Assembly (NCBI RefSeq): GCF_001676385.1
Contig: NZ_LYVJ01000009.1
Span: 1-64,000 of the forward strand
Origin: Stenotrophomonas maltophilia
GTDB taxonomy: Bacteria; Pseudomonadota; Gammaproteobacteria; Xanthomonadales; Xanthomonadaceae
Length of the DNA stretch: 64,000 bases
Direction of reading: 5' to 3'
Below are positions 8,968 through 18,335 of this stretch, piece after piece; within the stretch, counting starts at the first letter, position 1; every line of letters begins with the position of its first letter. The notes below the pieces were generated by a model. That model had not been told where the DNA came from, did not search any database, and worked only from the letters and a program-made list of their open reading frames with translations. Made by a program: the position numbers and the translations under genes.

Positions 8968-9032
8968 TGCCCGACCCTGCGCGGAAGTGGCCCGCGCCGC
9001 CGTGATGCCAGCCCGTACCGCTTGCGCGCACA

Positions 9033-11702
9033 ATGTCAGCCATGAGTGACCTGCGTACCCGCCAGGCCGACGCCCTGGTCGAAGGCCTGCAACGCGAGGC
9101 CGGTGGCAAACTGACCGTCTTCCTTGGCGCCGCCCCCGGCGTTGGCAAGACCTACACCATGCTGGGCCGCGCGCAGGAGCAACTGCGCCGCGGCGTCGAC
9201 CTGGTGGTGGCGGTAGTGGAGACCCATGGCCGCGCCGATACCCAGGCATTGCTGGAGGGCCTGCCGCGGCTGCCGATGAAGGAGGTGGCCTACCACGGCC
9301 ACTCCCTGCAGGAAATGGACCTGGATGCCGTGCTCGCCCGGCACCCGGCACTGGTGCTGGTGGACGAGCTGGCCCATCGCAACGCACCGGGCAGCCGCCA
9401 CGAACGGCGCTGGCAGGATGTGATGGAGCTGCTTGACGCAGGTATCGACGTGTGGACCACGGTCAACATCCAGCACCTGGAAAGCCTCAACGACGTGGTG
9501 ATGCGCATCACCGGCGTGCGCGTGAGCGAGACCGTACCCGACGGCGTGCTCGACCGCCTGCACGACATCGTGCTGGTCGACCTGCCGCCACGCGAGCTGA
9601 TTGCGCGCCTGCAGCAGGGCAAGGTCTACGTGCCGGAGCAGGCGGCACAGGCCCTGCAGGCATTCTTCTCGCCAGCCAACCTGACCGCGCTGCGCGAGCT
9701 GGCGATGCAGGAGGCCGCTGACCGCGTCGACAGCAGCCTGCGCGAGACCCGCGCCGCACGGGGCGAGAGCAACCTGCCGCTGCGCCGTGGCGTGCTGGTG
9801 GCGATCGATGGCGGTGGACAGAGCGAATACCTGGTGCGGGTGGCGCGGCGTATTGCCGAGCGCCGCGATGCACCGTGGACGGTAGTGACCGTGCAGGGCC
9901 GACGCCAGGACGAAGCGACCCGGCGCGAGATCGATGCGGCCTTCGCGCTGGCGCGCCGCCTGGGCGGCGACGCCGAACTGCTGCACGGTTCGAGCATCGC
10001 CGATGCACTGCTCGACCACGCCGCACACAACGGAGTTTCGACCCTGGTGCTGGGCCGCACCCGCGAAAGGCCGCTGGCGCGGATGTTCAACCGCACCCTG
10101 ACCCAGCAGTTGATCCAGCGCGGCGCACATTACGAGATCACCATCATCAGCACCCCGCAGGCGCGGGCGCGGGCGCGCCGCGAGGGCCTGCTTCCACCGA
10201 TGCGCGGCATCAGCCATGAGCCGGTACAGGCGTTGATCGCCACCGCCCTGGCCTGCGCCGTGGCCTGGTTGGCTGAACACTGGGTGGGCATGGCCGACCT
10301 GTCGATGGTGTTCATCGTAGCGGTGGTGCTGGTGGCGGCGCGTACCCGCGCCAGCGTGGCGGTAATGGCCGCGATCCTGTGCTTCCTCGCCTATAACTTC
10401 CTGTTCATCGCGCCGCGTTTCACCTTCGCCATCGGCGCACGCCAGGGCGTGATCACGGTGTTCCTGTTCCTGGCCGCGGCATTGGTAGCGGGCCGCCTGG
10501 CCTCGCGCCTGCGCATGCAGGTGATCGCACTGCGTGCGGCCAACCGCCATGCGCGCGCGCGCCAGCGGTTGGGTCGGCAACTGGCCAGCGCGGCAGGCAA
10601 CGGCGAAGTCGCGCAGGCCGGTCGCCATGCACTGGAACAGGCGCTGGACGTGCCGGCATGGCTGCGGATCGGCACCGACACCGCGGCCGGTGGTCGTTTC
10701 CAACCCGGTGACATCGATCTGGCGGCGGCCGACTGGGCGCTGCGCCACGGACAGCCCAGCGGCCGCTTCACCGATACCCTGGCCGGCGCGCAGTGGTGGT
10801 TCCTGCCGCTGCTGGACGGTGAAGGGCGTGCGATCGGTGTAGCCGGCCTGTACCTCCCCGCCGGGCAGGCACGCCTGCTGCCCGAACAGCGGCAGCTGGC
10901 AGAGGCGATGGTTGACGACATCGCCCAGGCTGCGCTGCGCACCCGGCTGGTGGCAGAACTGGAACAGGCACACGTCAGCAATGAAACCGAGCGGTTGCGC
11001 TCTGCCCTGCTCTCTTCGGTGTCACACGACCTGCGCTCGCCACTGGCCGCGATGATCGGTTCGGCCGACAGCCTTGCCAGCTACGGCGAGGCGATGGACG
11101 CGACCGATCGCCGTGCCCTGCTGGACACGATCCTGGTGGAAGGTGAACGGTTGGACCGTTACATCCAGAACCTGCTGGACATGACCCGGCTTGGCCACGA
11201 GGGGTTGAAGATCAACCGCGACTGGATCGGCGTGGACGAGCTGATCGGCTCGGCCGCCCGGCGGCTGCAGCGTTACCAGCCGAAAGTGAAGCTCGACCTG
11301 GACATTCCCTCCACGCTGGCGCCGATCTGGGTGCATCCGGCACTGGTCGAGCAGGCGGTCTTCAACGTGATGGAGAATGCAGCCAAGTTCTCGCCCGCCG
11401 ATGCCGCCGTGCAGGTGCAGGCCCGCGAACTGGACGGCCAGCTGCGCATCGACGTGATCGATGCCGGACCCGGCATTCCCGATGATGAGCGCGCCCGCAT
11501 CTTCGACATGTTCTACAGCGTCGAGCGCGGCGACCGCGGCCGCCACGGTACCGGCCTGGGCCTGACCATCTGCCAGGGCATGATCGGCGCGCATGGTGGC
11601 AGCGTGCAGGCGCTGCCCGGACGCGACGGACGCGGTACCCTGATCCGCATCACCCTGCCCCTGCTCAAGCCCCCCTCCAACGATGAGCCCGACTCCGATT
11701 GA
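9033..11702 (+). CDS. kdpD: Sensor histidine kinase KdpD
   Basis: A membrane sensor of potassium limitation / turgor that phosphorylates KdpE. The 889-residue protein shows all KdpD parts: N-terminal KdpD domain with Walker A GAAPGVGKT (about 32-40) and VDELAHRNAPGSRH, a USP-like domain (GVLVAIDGG to about 375), four transmembrane helices (DUF4118, about 400-490), a GAF-like region, the HisKA box SVSHDLRSPLAA and an HATPase (VMENAAKFSP, DAGPGIPDDER, GTGLGLTI). ATG at 9042 is an equally possible start; neither has a strong ribosome site. It overlaps kdpE by 20 nt. No kdpABC is seen in the window. Confidence 0.95.
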   Translation: MSAMSDLRTRQADALVEGLQREAGGKLTVFLGAAPGVGKTYTMLGRAQEQLRRGVDLVVAVVETHGRADTQALLEGLPRLPMKEVAYHGHSLQEMDLDAVLARHPALVLVDELAHRNAPGSRHERRWQDVMELLDAGIDVWTTVNIQHLESLNDVVMRITGVRVSETVPDGVLDRLHDIVLVDLPPRELIARLQQGKVYVPEQAAQALQAFFSPANLTALRELAMQEAADRVDSSLRETRAARGESNLPLRRGVLVAIDGGGQSEYLVRVARRIAERRDAPWTVVTVQGRRQDEATRREIDAAFALARRLGGDAELLHGSSIADALLDHAAHNGVSTLVLGRTRERPLARMFNRTLTQQLIQRGAHYEITIISTPQARARARREGLLPPMRGISHEPVQALIATALACAVAWLAEHWVGMADLSMVFIVAVVLVAARTRASVAVMAAILCFLAYNFLFIAPRFTFAIGARQGVITVFLFLAAALVAGRLASRLRMQVIALRAANRHARARQRLGRQLASAAGNGEVAQAGRHALEQALDVPAWLRIGTDTAAGGRFQPGDIDLAAADWALRHGQPSGRFTDTLAGAQWWFLPLLDGEGRAIGVAGLYLPAGQARLLPEQRQLAEAMVDDIAQAALRTRLVAELEQAHVSNETERLRSALLSSVSHDLRSPLAAMIGSADSLASYGEAMDATDRRALLDTILVEGERLDRYIQNLLDMTRLGHEGLKINRDWIGVDELIGSAARRLQRYQPKVKLDLDIPSTLAPIWVHPALVEQAVFNVMENAAKFSPADAAVQVQARELDGQLRIDVIDAGPGIPDDERARIFDMFYSVERGDRGRHGTGLGLTICQGMIGAHGGSVQALPGRDGRGTLIRITLPLLKPPSNDEPDSD

Positions 11703-12396
11703 TGCCAGCGTGCCTGCCGCGCGCGTGCTGGTGATCGACGATGAAACCCAGATCCGCCGGTTCCTGGACATCAGCCTGCGCGCGCAGGGCTACCAGGTGC
11801 GCCAGGCAGCGACCGGCGAGGAAGGCCTGCAGCTGGCTGCCAGCGAGGACATGGATCTGGTGATCCTGGATATCGGCCTGCCGGACATGGAAGGCCATGA
11901 GGTGCTGGAACAGCTGCGGCAGTGGAGCCAGGTACCGGTCATCATGCTGACCGTGCGCGCCGGCGAGGCGGAGAAAGTGCGGGCCCTGGATACCGGCGCC
12001 AACGACTATGTGACCAAGCCCTTCGGCACGCAGGAACTGATGGCGCGGGTACGAGCGCTGCTGCGCACCCGCAGCGTCCCGGTCGATGGCACGCCGCCCG
12101 TGTTCGACGACGGCCATCTGCGCGTGGACCTGGTGCGCCGGGAAGTGGCGCTGGATGGCGAGCTGGTGGCGCTGACCCGCAAGGAGTACGCGTTGCTTTC
12201 ACTGCTGCTGCGCAATGCCGGGCGGGTGGTGACCCAGCCGCAGATCCTGCAGGAGATCTGGGGACCTACCCACCAGCACGACACCCATTACCTGCGCATC
12301 CTGGTTGGCAAGCTGCGGCACAAGCTGGGCGATTCGGCGCTTGAATCGCGCTACCTGTTCACCGAACCGGGCGTGGGCTTGCGGTTCAAGGGGTGA
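11683..12396 (+). CDS. kdpE: Response regulator KdpE (OmpR/PhoB family)
   Basis: The DNA-binding partner of KdpD. The 237-residue protein has an intact receiver (acidic pair in VIDDE, phosphoacceptor in LVILDIGLPD, lysine in YVTKPF) and a C-terminal winged helix (LTRKEYALLSLLLRNAGRVV, LRILVGKLRHKL). The start overlaps the end of kdpD, so translation is probably coupled. SMAG repeats follow instead of a typical terminator. Confidence 0.95.
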   Translation: MSPTPIDASVPAARVLVIDDETQIRRFLDISLRAQGYQVRQAATGEEGLQLAASEDMDLVILDIGLPDMEGHEVLEQLRQWSQVPVIMLTVRAGEAEKVRALDTGANDYVTKPFGTQELMARVRALLRTRSVPVDGTPPVFDDGHLRVDLVRREVALDGELVALTRKEYALLSLLLRNAGRVVTQPQILQEIWGPTHQHDTHYLRILVGKLRHKLGDSALESRYLFTEPGVGLRFKG

Positions 12397-12399
12397 GGT

Positions 12400-12420
12400 G
12401 TGCCGACCAACGGTCGGCAC
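12400..12420. repeat. SMAG/REP-type palindrome (GTGCCGACC subtype)
   Basis: GTGCCGACC-AAC-GGTCGGCAC, a perfect 9-bp stem 3 nt after the kdpE stop. The same subtype recurs at 36257-36277. It may act as transcript end or 3' protection. Confidence 0.7.
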
Positions 12421-12459
12421 CCACCATGTGTGGATGAACATCCATCCGAATCGGAAGAG

Positions 12460-12483
12460 CATCCACGCGTGGCGTGGCTCTAC
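12460..12483 (-). repeat. SMAG/REP palindrome (CCACGC subtype)
   Basis: CATCCACGCGTGGCGTGGCT followed by CTAC, GTAG-first on the minus strand. With the element at 12400 it fills the space between the convergent kdpE and algC. Confidence 0.65.
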
Positions 12484-12525
12484 CGCGTCGACCCCGGCGG
12501 GTGCCGGGCGCAGCCCGGCCCCAGC

Positions 12526-14865
12526 TCAGAACCCCAGCGGGGTATCGCCCAGCAACGACTGCAACTGGGCGCGGAACAGCGCCTTGATGCGTTCCAGCGC
12601 CGCCTCGTCGCTGCCTTCGAAACGCAGCACCAGTACCGGCGTGGTGTTGGAGGCACGCACCAGGCCCCAGCCATCGGGAAAGTCCACGCGCAGGCCGTCG
12701 ATGGTCGACAGGCGCCCCCCCACGTACGGATTGTCCGGTGACTGCGCTGCGCTCACCAGCATCGCCACCAGGGCATGCGGCGTGCCCTCGGCCACCGGCA
12801 CCTTCAGTTCCGGTGTCGCCACTGTCTCCGGCAGTTCGCCCAGCACCTCGTCCGCGGTTTCCTCGCGCTGGGCAAGGATCTCCAGCAGGCGCGCGGCGGC
12901 GTACAGGCCGTCATCGAAACCGAACCAGCGCTCCTTGAAGAAGAAGTGGCCGCTCATCTCGCCGGCCAGTTCCGCGTCGGTCTCGCGCATCTTCGCCTTC
13001 ATCAGCGAATGCCCGGTCTTCCACATCAGCGGGCTGCCGCCGTTGCGCAGCACGTGGTCGGACAGCTGGCCGGTGCACTTCACGTCATAGATCACCATCG
13101 CACCGGGATTGCGCATCAGCACATCGGCGGCGAACAGCATCAGCAGGCGGTCGGCATGGATGATCCTGCCTTCGCCAGTGACCACCCCCAAACGGTCACC
13201 GTCGCCATCGAAGGCTACGCCGAGGTCGGCACCAAAGCGCTTCACCGTCTGCACCAGGTCTTCCAGGTTGGCCGGTTCACTGGGGTCGGGGTGATGGTTG
13301 GGGAAGGTACCGTCGACATCGCAGTACAACGGGATGACGTCGGCACCGATGGCTTCCAGCAACTGCGGCGCCAGGGCCCCGGCCACGCCGTTGCCGGCAT
13401 CGGCCACGACTTTCAGCGGGCGATCCAGCTGGACGTCATCGGCAATGCGCTGGATGTAGTCGGCACTGACATCGCGCTGCTGGTAGTCCCCCGGCTCGGC
13501 CGCCTGCACCAGGCGGCCTTCGATGATGCGCAGGTAGAGATCGGTGATGGCATCGCCAGACAGCGTTTCGCCACCGACGACCACCTTGAACCCGTTGTAC
13601 TCGGGCGGGTTGTGGCTGCCGGTGACCGCCACGCAGGTGCCGGTGCGCAGATGGAAGGCGGCGTAGTACACGACCGGCGTCGGCGCCAGGCCGATGTCGA
13701 TCACCGCGCAACCGGCGCGACGCAGGCCCTCGGCCAGCCCCGCAGCCAGTTCTGGACCGGACAGGCGGCCATCCCGGCCGATCACTACCTCACGCAGGCC
13801 CTGCTCCAGCGCCGCGCTACCGATGGCCTGGCCGATCAGCGCGGCGGTCCTGGGTGTCAGTTCGCTGCCGACCACGCCGCGGATGTCGTACGCGCGGAAG
13901 ATGCCTGCGGCCAGTTCCTCGGCTGGCACCGGCGGAGGGGGCGGTGGCGAGCTTTCGGGGCTGGCAGCGGTGACCGGTGGCGGGGCTGCCTGCAGGCTTT
14001 CGCTGAGCGTCGGGCCATGATCGGTGTCCACGGCCGCACGGCGTGGCAACGGCAGCGCCTTCGGCAGGCGGCCACGACCGACCACCAGCAGCACGGCGAT
14101 GAACGCCAGCAGCAGCGCGACGATGGCACTGGCCAGCGCGCCCAGGCCCAACGGACCCGGTTCGACATTGGGTACGGCGGCCACCAGCCGCAGCGGCGTG
14201 CCCGGGACCGGACGTGCCATGGCTTCGGCGCTTTCGGCCAGGCTGGCATCGCCCTGGGTGACCAGATCGTGCGCCCCTTGGCGCAGGCCGAGAAAGCCGG
14301 CCGACGGCGCGCTGATCTGGTCCAGCGGCGCGGTCAGCCGGAGCAGTGGTTGGCGGACATACAGCACGGCCGGTCCAAGGCTGCCCAGCTGAACCGGTGC
14401 GGCCAGGCCAAGGCGGTTGCCACCGCCATCACGGACCACGCGCAGGGACGGCTGGGTATCGGCCATCACCGCTTCCAGCAACGCCAGACGACCGTAGCCA
14501 AAGGCAGCCGGATCAGCATAGGCGGTGCCCAGATCAGCCGTCAGCACTTCAACCTGTTCGACGCCGGTCCAGCCCTCGCGGACCGCCAGCGCGGCGGCGG
14601 CGGCATCACCTGCCTGCAACGCCTGTTGCACGCGTTCGTTCTTCAACTGCTGCTGCAGTTGCTTCAGCTGCCCGGCGGCCGCGTCCCGCAGGCCCTGCAC
14701 GGCCTGGTCACGCGCTGCCTCAAGCGCCTGGCCATCGGCTTCCTTCCGCCACTGCTGCACCGCGCTCCATCCGAACCAGCCGGCCAGCAGCACCAGCAGT
14801 ACGCCCAGGAGTGGCGCGCTGCGTCCCAACGACTGTCCCCGCTGTCCTTCCCCGATGCCGCTCAT
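12526..14865 (-). CDS. algC: Phosphomannomutase/phosphoglucomutase with N-terminal membrane domain
   Basis: Interconverts hexose 1- and 6-phosphates for exopolysaccharide and LPS sugars. The C-terminal ~450 residues are an AlgC-type alpha-D-phosphohexomutase: FRAYDIRGVVG, the phosphoserine loop VTGSHNPPEYNGFKV, the metal loop DGDGDRLG, and a late GGRLSTIDGLRVDFPDGWGL region. The first ~330 residues are unlike the enzyme: a helix at 18-36, an extracytoplasmic sensor-like region, a second helix near 250-270, and a proline-rich linker. Pseudomonas algC genes can encode a similar extension. Order algC-dut-coaBC matches Pseudomonas. It starts 12 nt after dut. Confidence 0.93.
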   Translation of the reverse strand: MSGIGEGQRGQSLGRSAPLLGVLLVLLAGWFGWSAVQQWRKEADGQALEAARDQAVQGLRDAAAGQLKQLQQQLKNERVQQALQAGDAAAAALAVREGWTGVEQVEVLTADLGTAYADPAAFGYGRLALLEAVMADTQPSLRVVRDGGGNRLGLAAPVQLGSLGPAVLYVRQPLLRLTAPLDQISAPSAGFLGLRQGAHDLVTQGDASLAESAEAMARPVPGTPLRLVAAVPNVEPGPLGLGALASAIVALLLAFIAVLLVVGRGRLPKALPLPRRAAVDTDHGPTLSESLQAAPPPVTAASPESSPPPPPPVPAEELAAGIFRAYDIRGVVGSELTPRTAALIGQAIGSAALEQGLREVVIGRDGRLSGPELAAGLAEGLRRAGCAVIDIGLAPTPVVYYAAFHLRTGTCVAVTGSHNPPEYNGFKVVVGGETLSGDAITDLYLRIIEGRLVQAAEPGDYQQRDVSADYIQRIADDVQLDRPLKVVADAGNGVAGALAPQLLEAIGADVIPLYCDVDGTFPNHHPDPSEPANLEDLVQTVKRFGADLGVAFDGDGDRLGVVTGEGRIIHADRLLMLFAADVLMRNPGAMVIYDVKCTGQLSDHVLRNGGSPLMWKTGHSLMKAKMRETDAELAGEMSGHFFFKERWFGFDDGLYAAARLLEILAQREETADEVLGELPETVATPELKVPVAEGTPHALVAMLVSAAQSPDNPYVGGRLSTIDGLRVDFPDGWGLVRASNTTPVLVLRFEGSDEAALERIKALFRAQLQSLLGDTPLGF

Positions 14866-14877
14866 TGATGTCCCCCG

Positions 14878-15351
14878 TCAACGCACCCCGGTATGGCCGA
14901 ATCCACCCGTTCCCCGCACGCTGTCGGTGAAAGTATCTACTACCTGCAGGCTGACGCGGGCAATCGGCACCACCACCAGCTGCGCGATGCGATCACCCGG
15001 CTCGATGGTGAACACCTCGCGCCCCCGGTTCCAGACGCTGATCAGCAGCGGTCCCTGGTAGTCGGCGTCGATCAGGCCCGTGCCGTTGCCGAGCACGATG
15101 CCATGGCGATGACCCAGTCCCGAACGCGGCAGGATTACCGCGCACAGGTTCGGGTCGGCGATATGGATGGCCAGGCCGCTGGGCACCAGCGCGGTATCAC
15201 CCGGCTGCAGGGTCAGCGCCGTGTCCAGCGCCGCACGCAGGTCCATGCCTGCGCTGGCCTCGGTCGCATAGGCCGGCAGGGGCCAGCTGTCGCCGAAGCG
15301 CGGATCGAGCAGTTTTACCTGCAACGGTTGGGAGGCGAACGCCTGGGTCAT
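14878..15351 (-). CDS. dut: dUTP diphosphatase
   Basis: Hydrolyses dUTP to dUMP, keeping uracil out of DNA and feeding dTMP synthesis. The 157-residue trimeric-type enzyme has motif 1 [10 protein letters not shown], motif 3 [13 protein letters not shown], motif 4 [10 protein letters not shown], and the C-terminal ordering arm [10 protein letters not shown]. Its ATG overlaps the coaBC stop (ATGA), so translation is coupled. Confidence 0.96.
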   Translation of the reverse strand: MTQAFASQPLQVKLLDPRFGDSWPLPAYATEASAGMDLRAALDTALTLQPGDTALVPSGLAIHIADPNLCAVILPRSGLGHRHGIVLGNGTGLIDADYQGPLLISVWNRGREVFTIEPGDRIAQLVVVPIARVSLQVVDTFTDSVRGTGGFGHTGVR

Positions 15352-16604
15352 GCCTGGAGCCTCCGCGCGATCAGCGCCAGCAGTTGTTCGGCCAGCTCGC
15401 GCTTGGACGTGGCCGGGAATACCTGTTCACCATCCTGCCAGAAGGCAGTGGCTGCATTGTTGTCGCTCTCGAAGCCGCCGCCACTGATGCCGACCTGGTT
15501 GGCGATCACCAGGTCCAGGCGCTTGTCGACCAGCTTGCCACGCGCGTATTTCTCCACGTCGTGGGTCTCGGCCGCAAAGCCGACCACCAGTTTCAGCGAC
15601 TGCGTCTGCGCGGCAACTTCGGCGAGGATGTCCGGAGTGCGCACCAGCTCGAGCACAAGTGACTGGCTGTCGGCGGTCTTCTTCAGCTTCTGCGCGGAGA
15701 CCTGGCGCGGGGTGTAGTCCGAGACGGCCGCCGCTCCGATGTAGATGTCCGCCGGCAGCGACTTCAACACGGCATCGCGCATCTGCGCGGCCGAACGGAC
15801 GTCGACGCGTTGCACACCCGGCGGTGTGGGCAACTGCACCGGGCCACTGACCAGGACCACGTGCGCGCCCATCGTGGCTGCCGCAGCCGCCAGCGCGAAG
15901 CCCATCTTGCCGCTGCTGCGGTTGCCGACGTAGCGCACCGGGTCGATGTCTTCATAGGTCGGGCCGGCACTGATCAGCAAGCGCAGGCCCTGCAGCGCGC
16001 GGGTTTCCTGGGCCGGTGGAGCCGCGTCGCCGTTGGCGGCCAGGGCAGCGACGATGTCGCCCGGTTCCGCGAGCCGGCCAGGACCGGATTCGCCTTCAGC
16101 CAAGGGGCCGTCGACGGGTCCGATCACCTGCGCGCCGCGCTGGCGCAGCAGCGCGATGTTGGCCTGCGTGGCCGCATGCAGCCACATGCGATGGTTCATC
16201 GCCGGGCAGAGGGTCAGCGGCGCGGTACTGGCCAGGCACAGGGTGCTGACCAGATCATCGGCATGGCCATGGGCCAGCCGCGCCAGCAGGTCGGCGGTCG
16301 CGGGGGCCACAACGATGCGATCGGCCCAGCGGGCCAGCTCGATATGGCCCATGGCCTGTTCGGCGGCGCTGTCCCACAGCGTGGTGCGGGTCGGCTGCCC
16401 GGACAGGGCCTGGAAACTGAGCGGAGTGACGAACTGCTGGGCACCAGCAGTCATCGCCACCTGCACCTGGGCGCCGGCATCGCGCAGGCGACGCACCAGC
16501 TCCAGGGCCTTGTAGGCCGCGATCCCGCCTCCGACGCACAACAGCAGTTTCTGACCTTCCAGCGCGCGGGCCGGCGCAGGGGACGTGTTGGGGGAGTCAG
16601 CCAC
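15348..16604 (-). CDS. coaBC: Bifunctional phosphopantothenoylcysteine decarboxylase / synthetase
   Basis: Performs two steps of coenzyme A synthesis from 4'-phosphopantothenate. Of 418 residues, the N-terminal CoaC flavoprotein half has [17 protein letters not shown], the active-site His in [10 protein letters not shown], and PAMNHRMW; the CoaB half has [20 protein letters not shown] and the dimer motif GKMG. GTG at 16604 is chosen with CAGGA upstream. In the clamp motif normally reading ACGD..G.GR the sequence is AEGESGPGR, so the usual cysteine appears to be glutamate. Confidence 0.95.
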   Translation of the reverse strand: MADSPNTSPAPARALEGQKLLLCVGGGIAAYKALELVRRLRDAGAQVQVAMTAGAQQFVTPLSFQALSGQPTRTTLWDSAAEQAMGHIELARWADRIVVAPATADLLARLAHGHADDLVSTLCLASTAPLTLCPAMNHRMWLHAATQANIALLRQRGAQVIGPVDGPLAEGESGPGRLAEPGDIVAALAANGDAAPPAQETRALQGLRLLISAGPTYEDIDPVRYVGNRSSGKMGFALAAAAATMGAHVVLVSGPVQLPTPPGVQRVDVRSAAQMRDAVLKSLPADIYIGAAAVSDYTPRQVSAQKLKKTADSQSLVLELVRTPDILAEVAAQTQSLKLVVGFAAETHDVEKYARGKLVDKRLDLVIANQVGISGGGFESDNNAATAFWQDGEQVFPATSKRELAEQLLALIARRLQA

Positions 16605-16825
16605 CTGGAATTCCTGTGCAAACGAGGGCGTTAGCTTACCCGATGGCCGGTAGGGTCCCGATGCAGGGTGCACATGGCGGCCCGCTATCAGCAAATGGGG
16701 TCGCAGGCCCGGTCGCGGGATTCACCGGGTATCGGTTTCGGACCTTTCCTATACCTCTTTGCAGCCATCGCTTTGCAGAATCAGGCCTTGCCCCCTGCCG
16801 TAGCCCGCCCGCCCCCAGGAGCCGC

Positions 16826-17452
16826 GTGCATCCACGCATCATCATCGCCGACGACCACCCCGTGGTCCTGCACGGCATCCATATCGTGCTGCAGACCCAC
16901 CTGATGCAGGTTGTCGGCAGCGCGCGCGATGGTGCCCAGCTGCTGCAGCTGGTGGACCGCCACGATTGCGATGCGGTCCTGACCGATCTGTCGATGCCCG
17001 GCCGCGGCCCGGATGGACCGGAACTGATCGACGCGCTGCGCCGGCGCCGCCCCGCGCTGCCGGTGGTGGTCCTGACCGGCGCACGCCATCCGGGCCTGCT
17101 GGACAGCCTGCTGCGCGAAGGCATCAGCGGGCTGGTCGACAAGTGCGCCGATTTCGCCGAGCTTCCACAGGCCCTGAACGCCGCGCTGGCCGGCAAGATG
17201 TTCGTCTCCCGGCAGCTGCGCCACCATCTGCAGGCCCGCGACCTGCTGTTCCCGCGCGAGCCGGTGGCGCTGTCGGCCCGCGAGCGGGAGGTGCTGGAAC
17301 TGCTCGCCGCCGGGCTGAGCGTGAACGCCATTGCCGAGCATTGCGGACGAAGCCCCAAGACCATCAGCCGGCAGAAGGCGGAAGCCAAGCGCAAGCTCGG
17401 CCTGCAGAACAACCAGGAATTGTTCGACTACCTGCAGACCCGGCGCGGCTGA
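16826..17452 (+). CDS. LuxR/NarL-family response regulator
   Basis: A 208-residue two-domain regulator. The receiver is complete: acidic pair in IIIADDHP, phosphoacceptor in VLTDLSMPG, lysine in GLVDKCA. The HTH has [25 protein letters not shown] and [18 protein letters not shown], in RcsB/BvgA style. GTG at 16826 has a well placed AGGAG. No sensor kinase lies next to it, so it is an orphan. It is divergent from coaBC across about 220 bp. Confidence 0.9.
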   Translation: MHPRIIIADDHPVVLHGIHIVLQTHLMQVVGSARDGAQLLQLVDRHDCDAVLTDLSMPGRGPDGPELIDALRRRRPALPVVVLTGARHPGLLDSLLREGISGLVDKCADFAELPQALNAALAGKMFVSRQLRHHLQARDLLFPREPVALSAREREVLELLAAGLSVNAIAEHCGRSPKTISRQKAEAKRKLGLQNNQELFDYLQTRRG

Positions 17453-17522
17453 GGCATCGACCGACCTGTGCCTGCGGCAAGCGCCGATGGCAGGCAGCGC
17501 CAGCACTGGCGATGATGCACGC

Positions 17523-18227
17523 ATGCCCATCCACGACTGGCCCGAACAGGAACGCCCCCGCGAGAAGCTGATCGCACGCGGGCCGGCGGCACTCTCCGAC
17601 GCCGAACTGCTGGCGCTGTTCCTCGGCTCGGGGTTCGGCGGTCGCGATGCCGTGCAGACCGCGCGCGACCTGCTGCAGGCGCATGGCCCGCTGCGGGTGC
17701 TGCTGGACCGTCCCGCCCGGGAACTGGCCCGGTTGCCCGGTCTCGGCCCGGCCCGCAGCTGCACGTTGGCCGCCGGGCTGGAGCTGGCCCACCGCTACCT
17801 GGCCGCCGAGCTGCAGCAGGGCGAAGCGGTCGGTGGCAACCCCGGCGCGGTCGGCCGCTACCTGCAGCACCGGCTGCGCGGGCAGTCGCGCGAGGTCTTC
17901 ATGGCCCTGTTCCTGGACAACCGCCACCGCCTGATCGCCTGCGAGGAGCTGTTCCAGGGCACCATCAACGCGGCCCCGGTCTACCCGCGCGAGGTGGTGC
18001 GGCGGGCCCTGCTGCACAATGCCGCGGCGGTGATCCTCAGCCACAACCACCCGTCCGGCGACCCGGAACCCTCCGCAGCCGATACCCGCATCACCGACGA
18101 GCTGCAGCAGGCGCTGGCCCTGGTGGACGTACGCCTGCTGGACCACTTCGTGGTCGGCGAGGGCCGCCCTGTTTCGTTTGCTGAACGAGGCCTGCTCGCC
18201 CAGCCCCAGCCTCGCCTGTTCGGCTGA
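17523..18227 (+). CDS. radC: RadC/JAB-domain protein
   Basis: A 234-residue UPF0758 protein. The N-terminal part ([20 protein letters not shown]) and HhH-like [12 protein letters not shown] precede a C-terminal JAB/MPN metalloprotease-like domain with the zinc motif [15 protein letters not shown]. The family's role is unsettled despite the RadC name. ATG at 17523 begins the conserved MPIHDWP. Confidence 0.94.
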   Translation: MPIHDWPEQERPREKLIARGPAALSDAELLALFLGSGFGGRDAVQTARDLLQAHGPLRVLLDRPARELARLPGLGPARSCTLAAGLELAHRYLAAELQQGEAVGGNPGAVGRYLQHRLRGQSREVFMALFLDNRHRLIACEELFQGTINAAPVYPREVVRRALLHNAAAVILSHNHPSGDPEPSAADTRITDELQQALALVDVRLLDHFVVGEGRPVSFAERGLLAQPQPRLFG

Positions 18228-18335
18228 GGGCGGCCGGGCCGGGCGGACCGCCCCGCAGGCAGCTTGCGGTCAGCGAGGCCGCCGGCATCTGCGCTAAAAT
18301 GGGCGATTCCGCCGCTCATTCTCACAGCAGGCCTC

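Noticed and set aside
9036..10973. 645-codon open frame on the minus strand
   Set aside because: Antisense of kdpD; high-G+C DNA often leaves such frames open.
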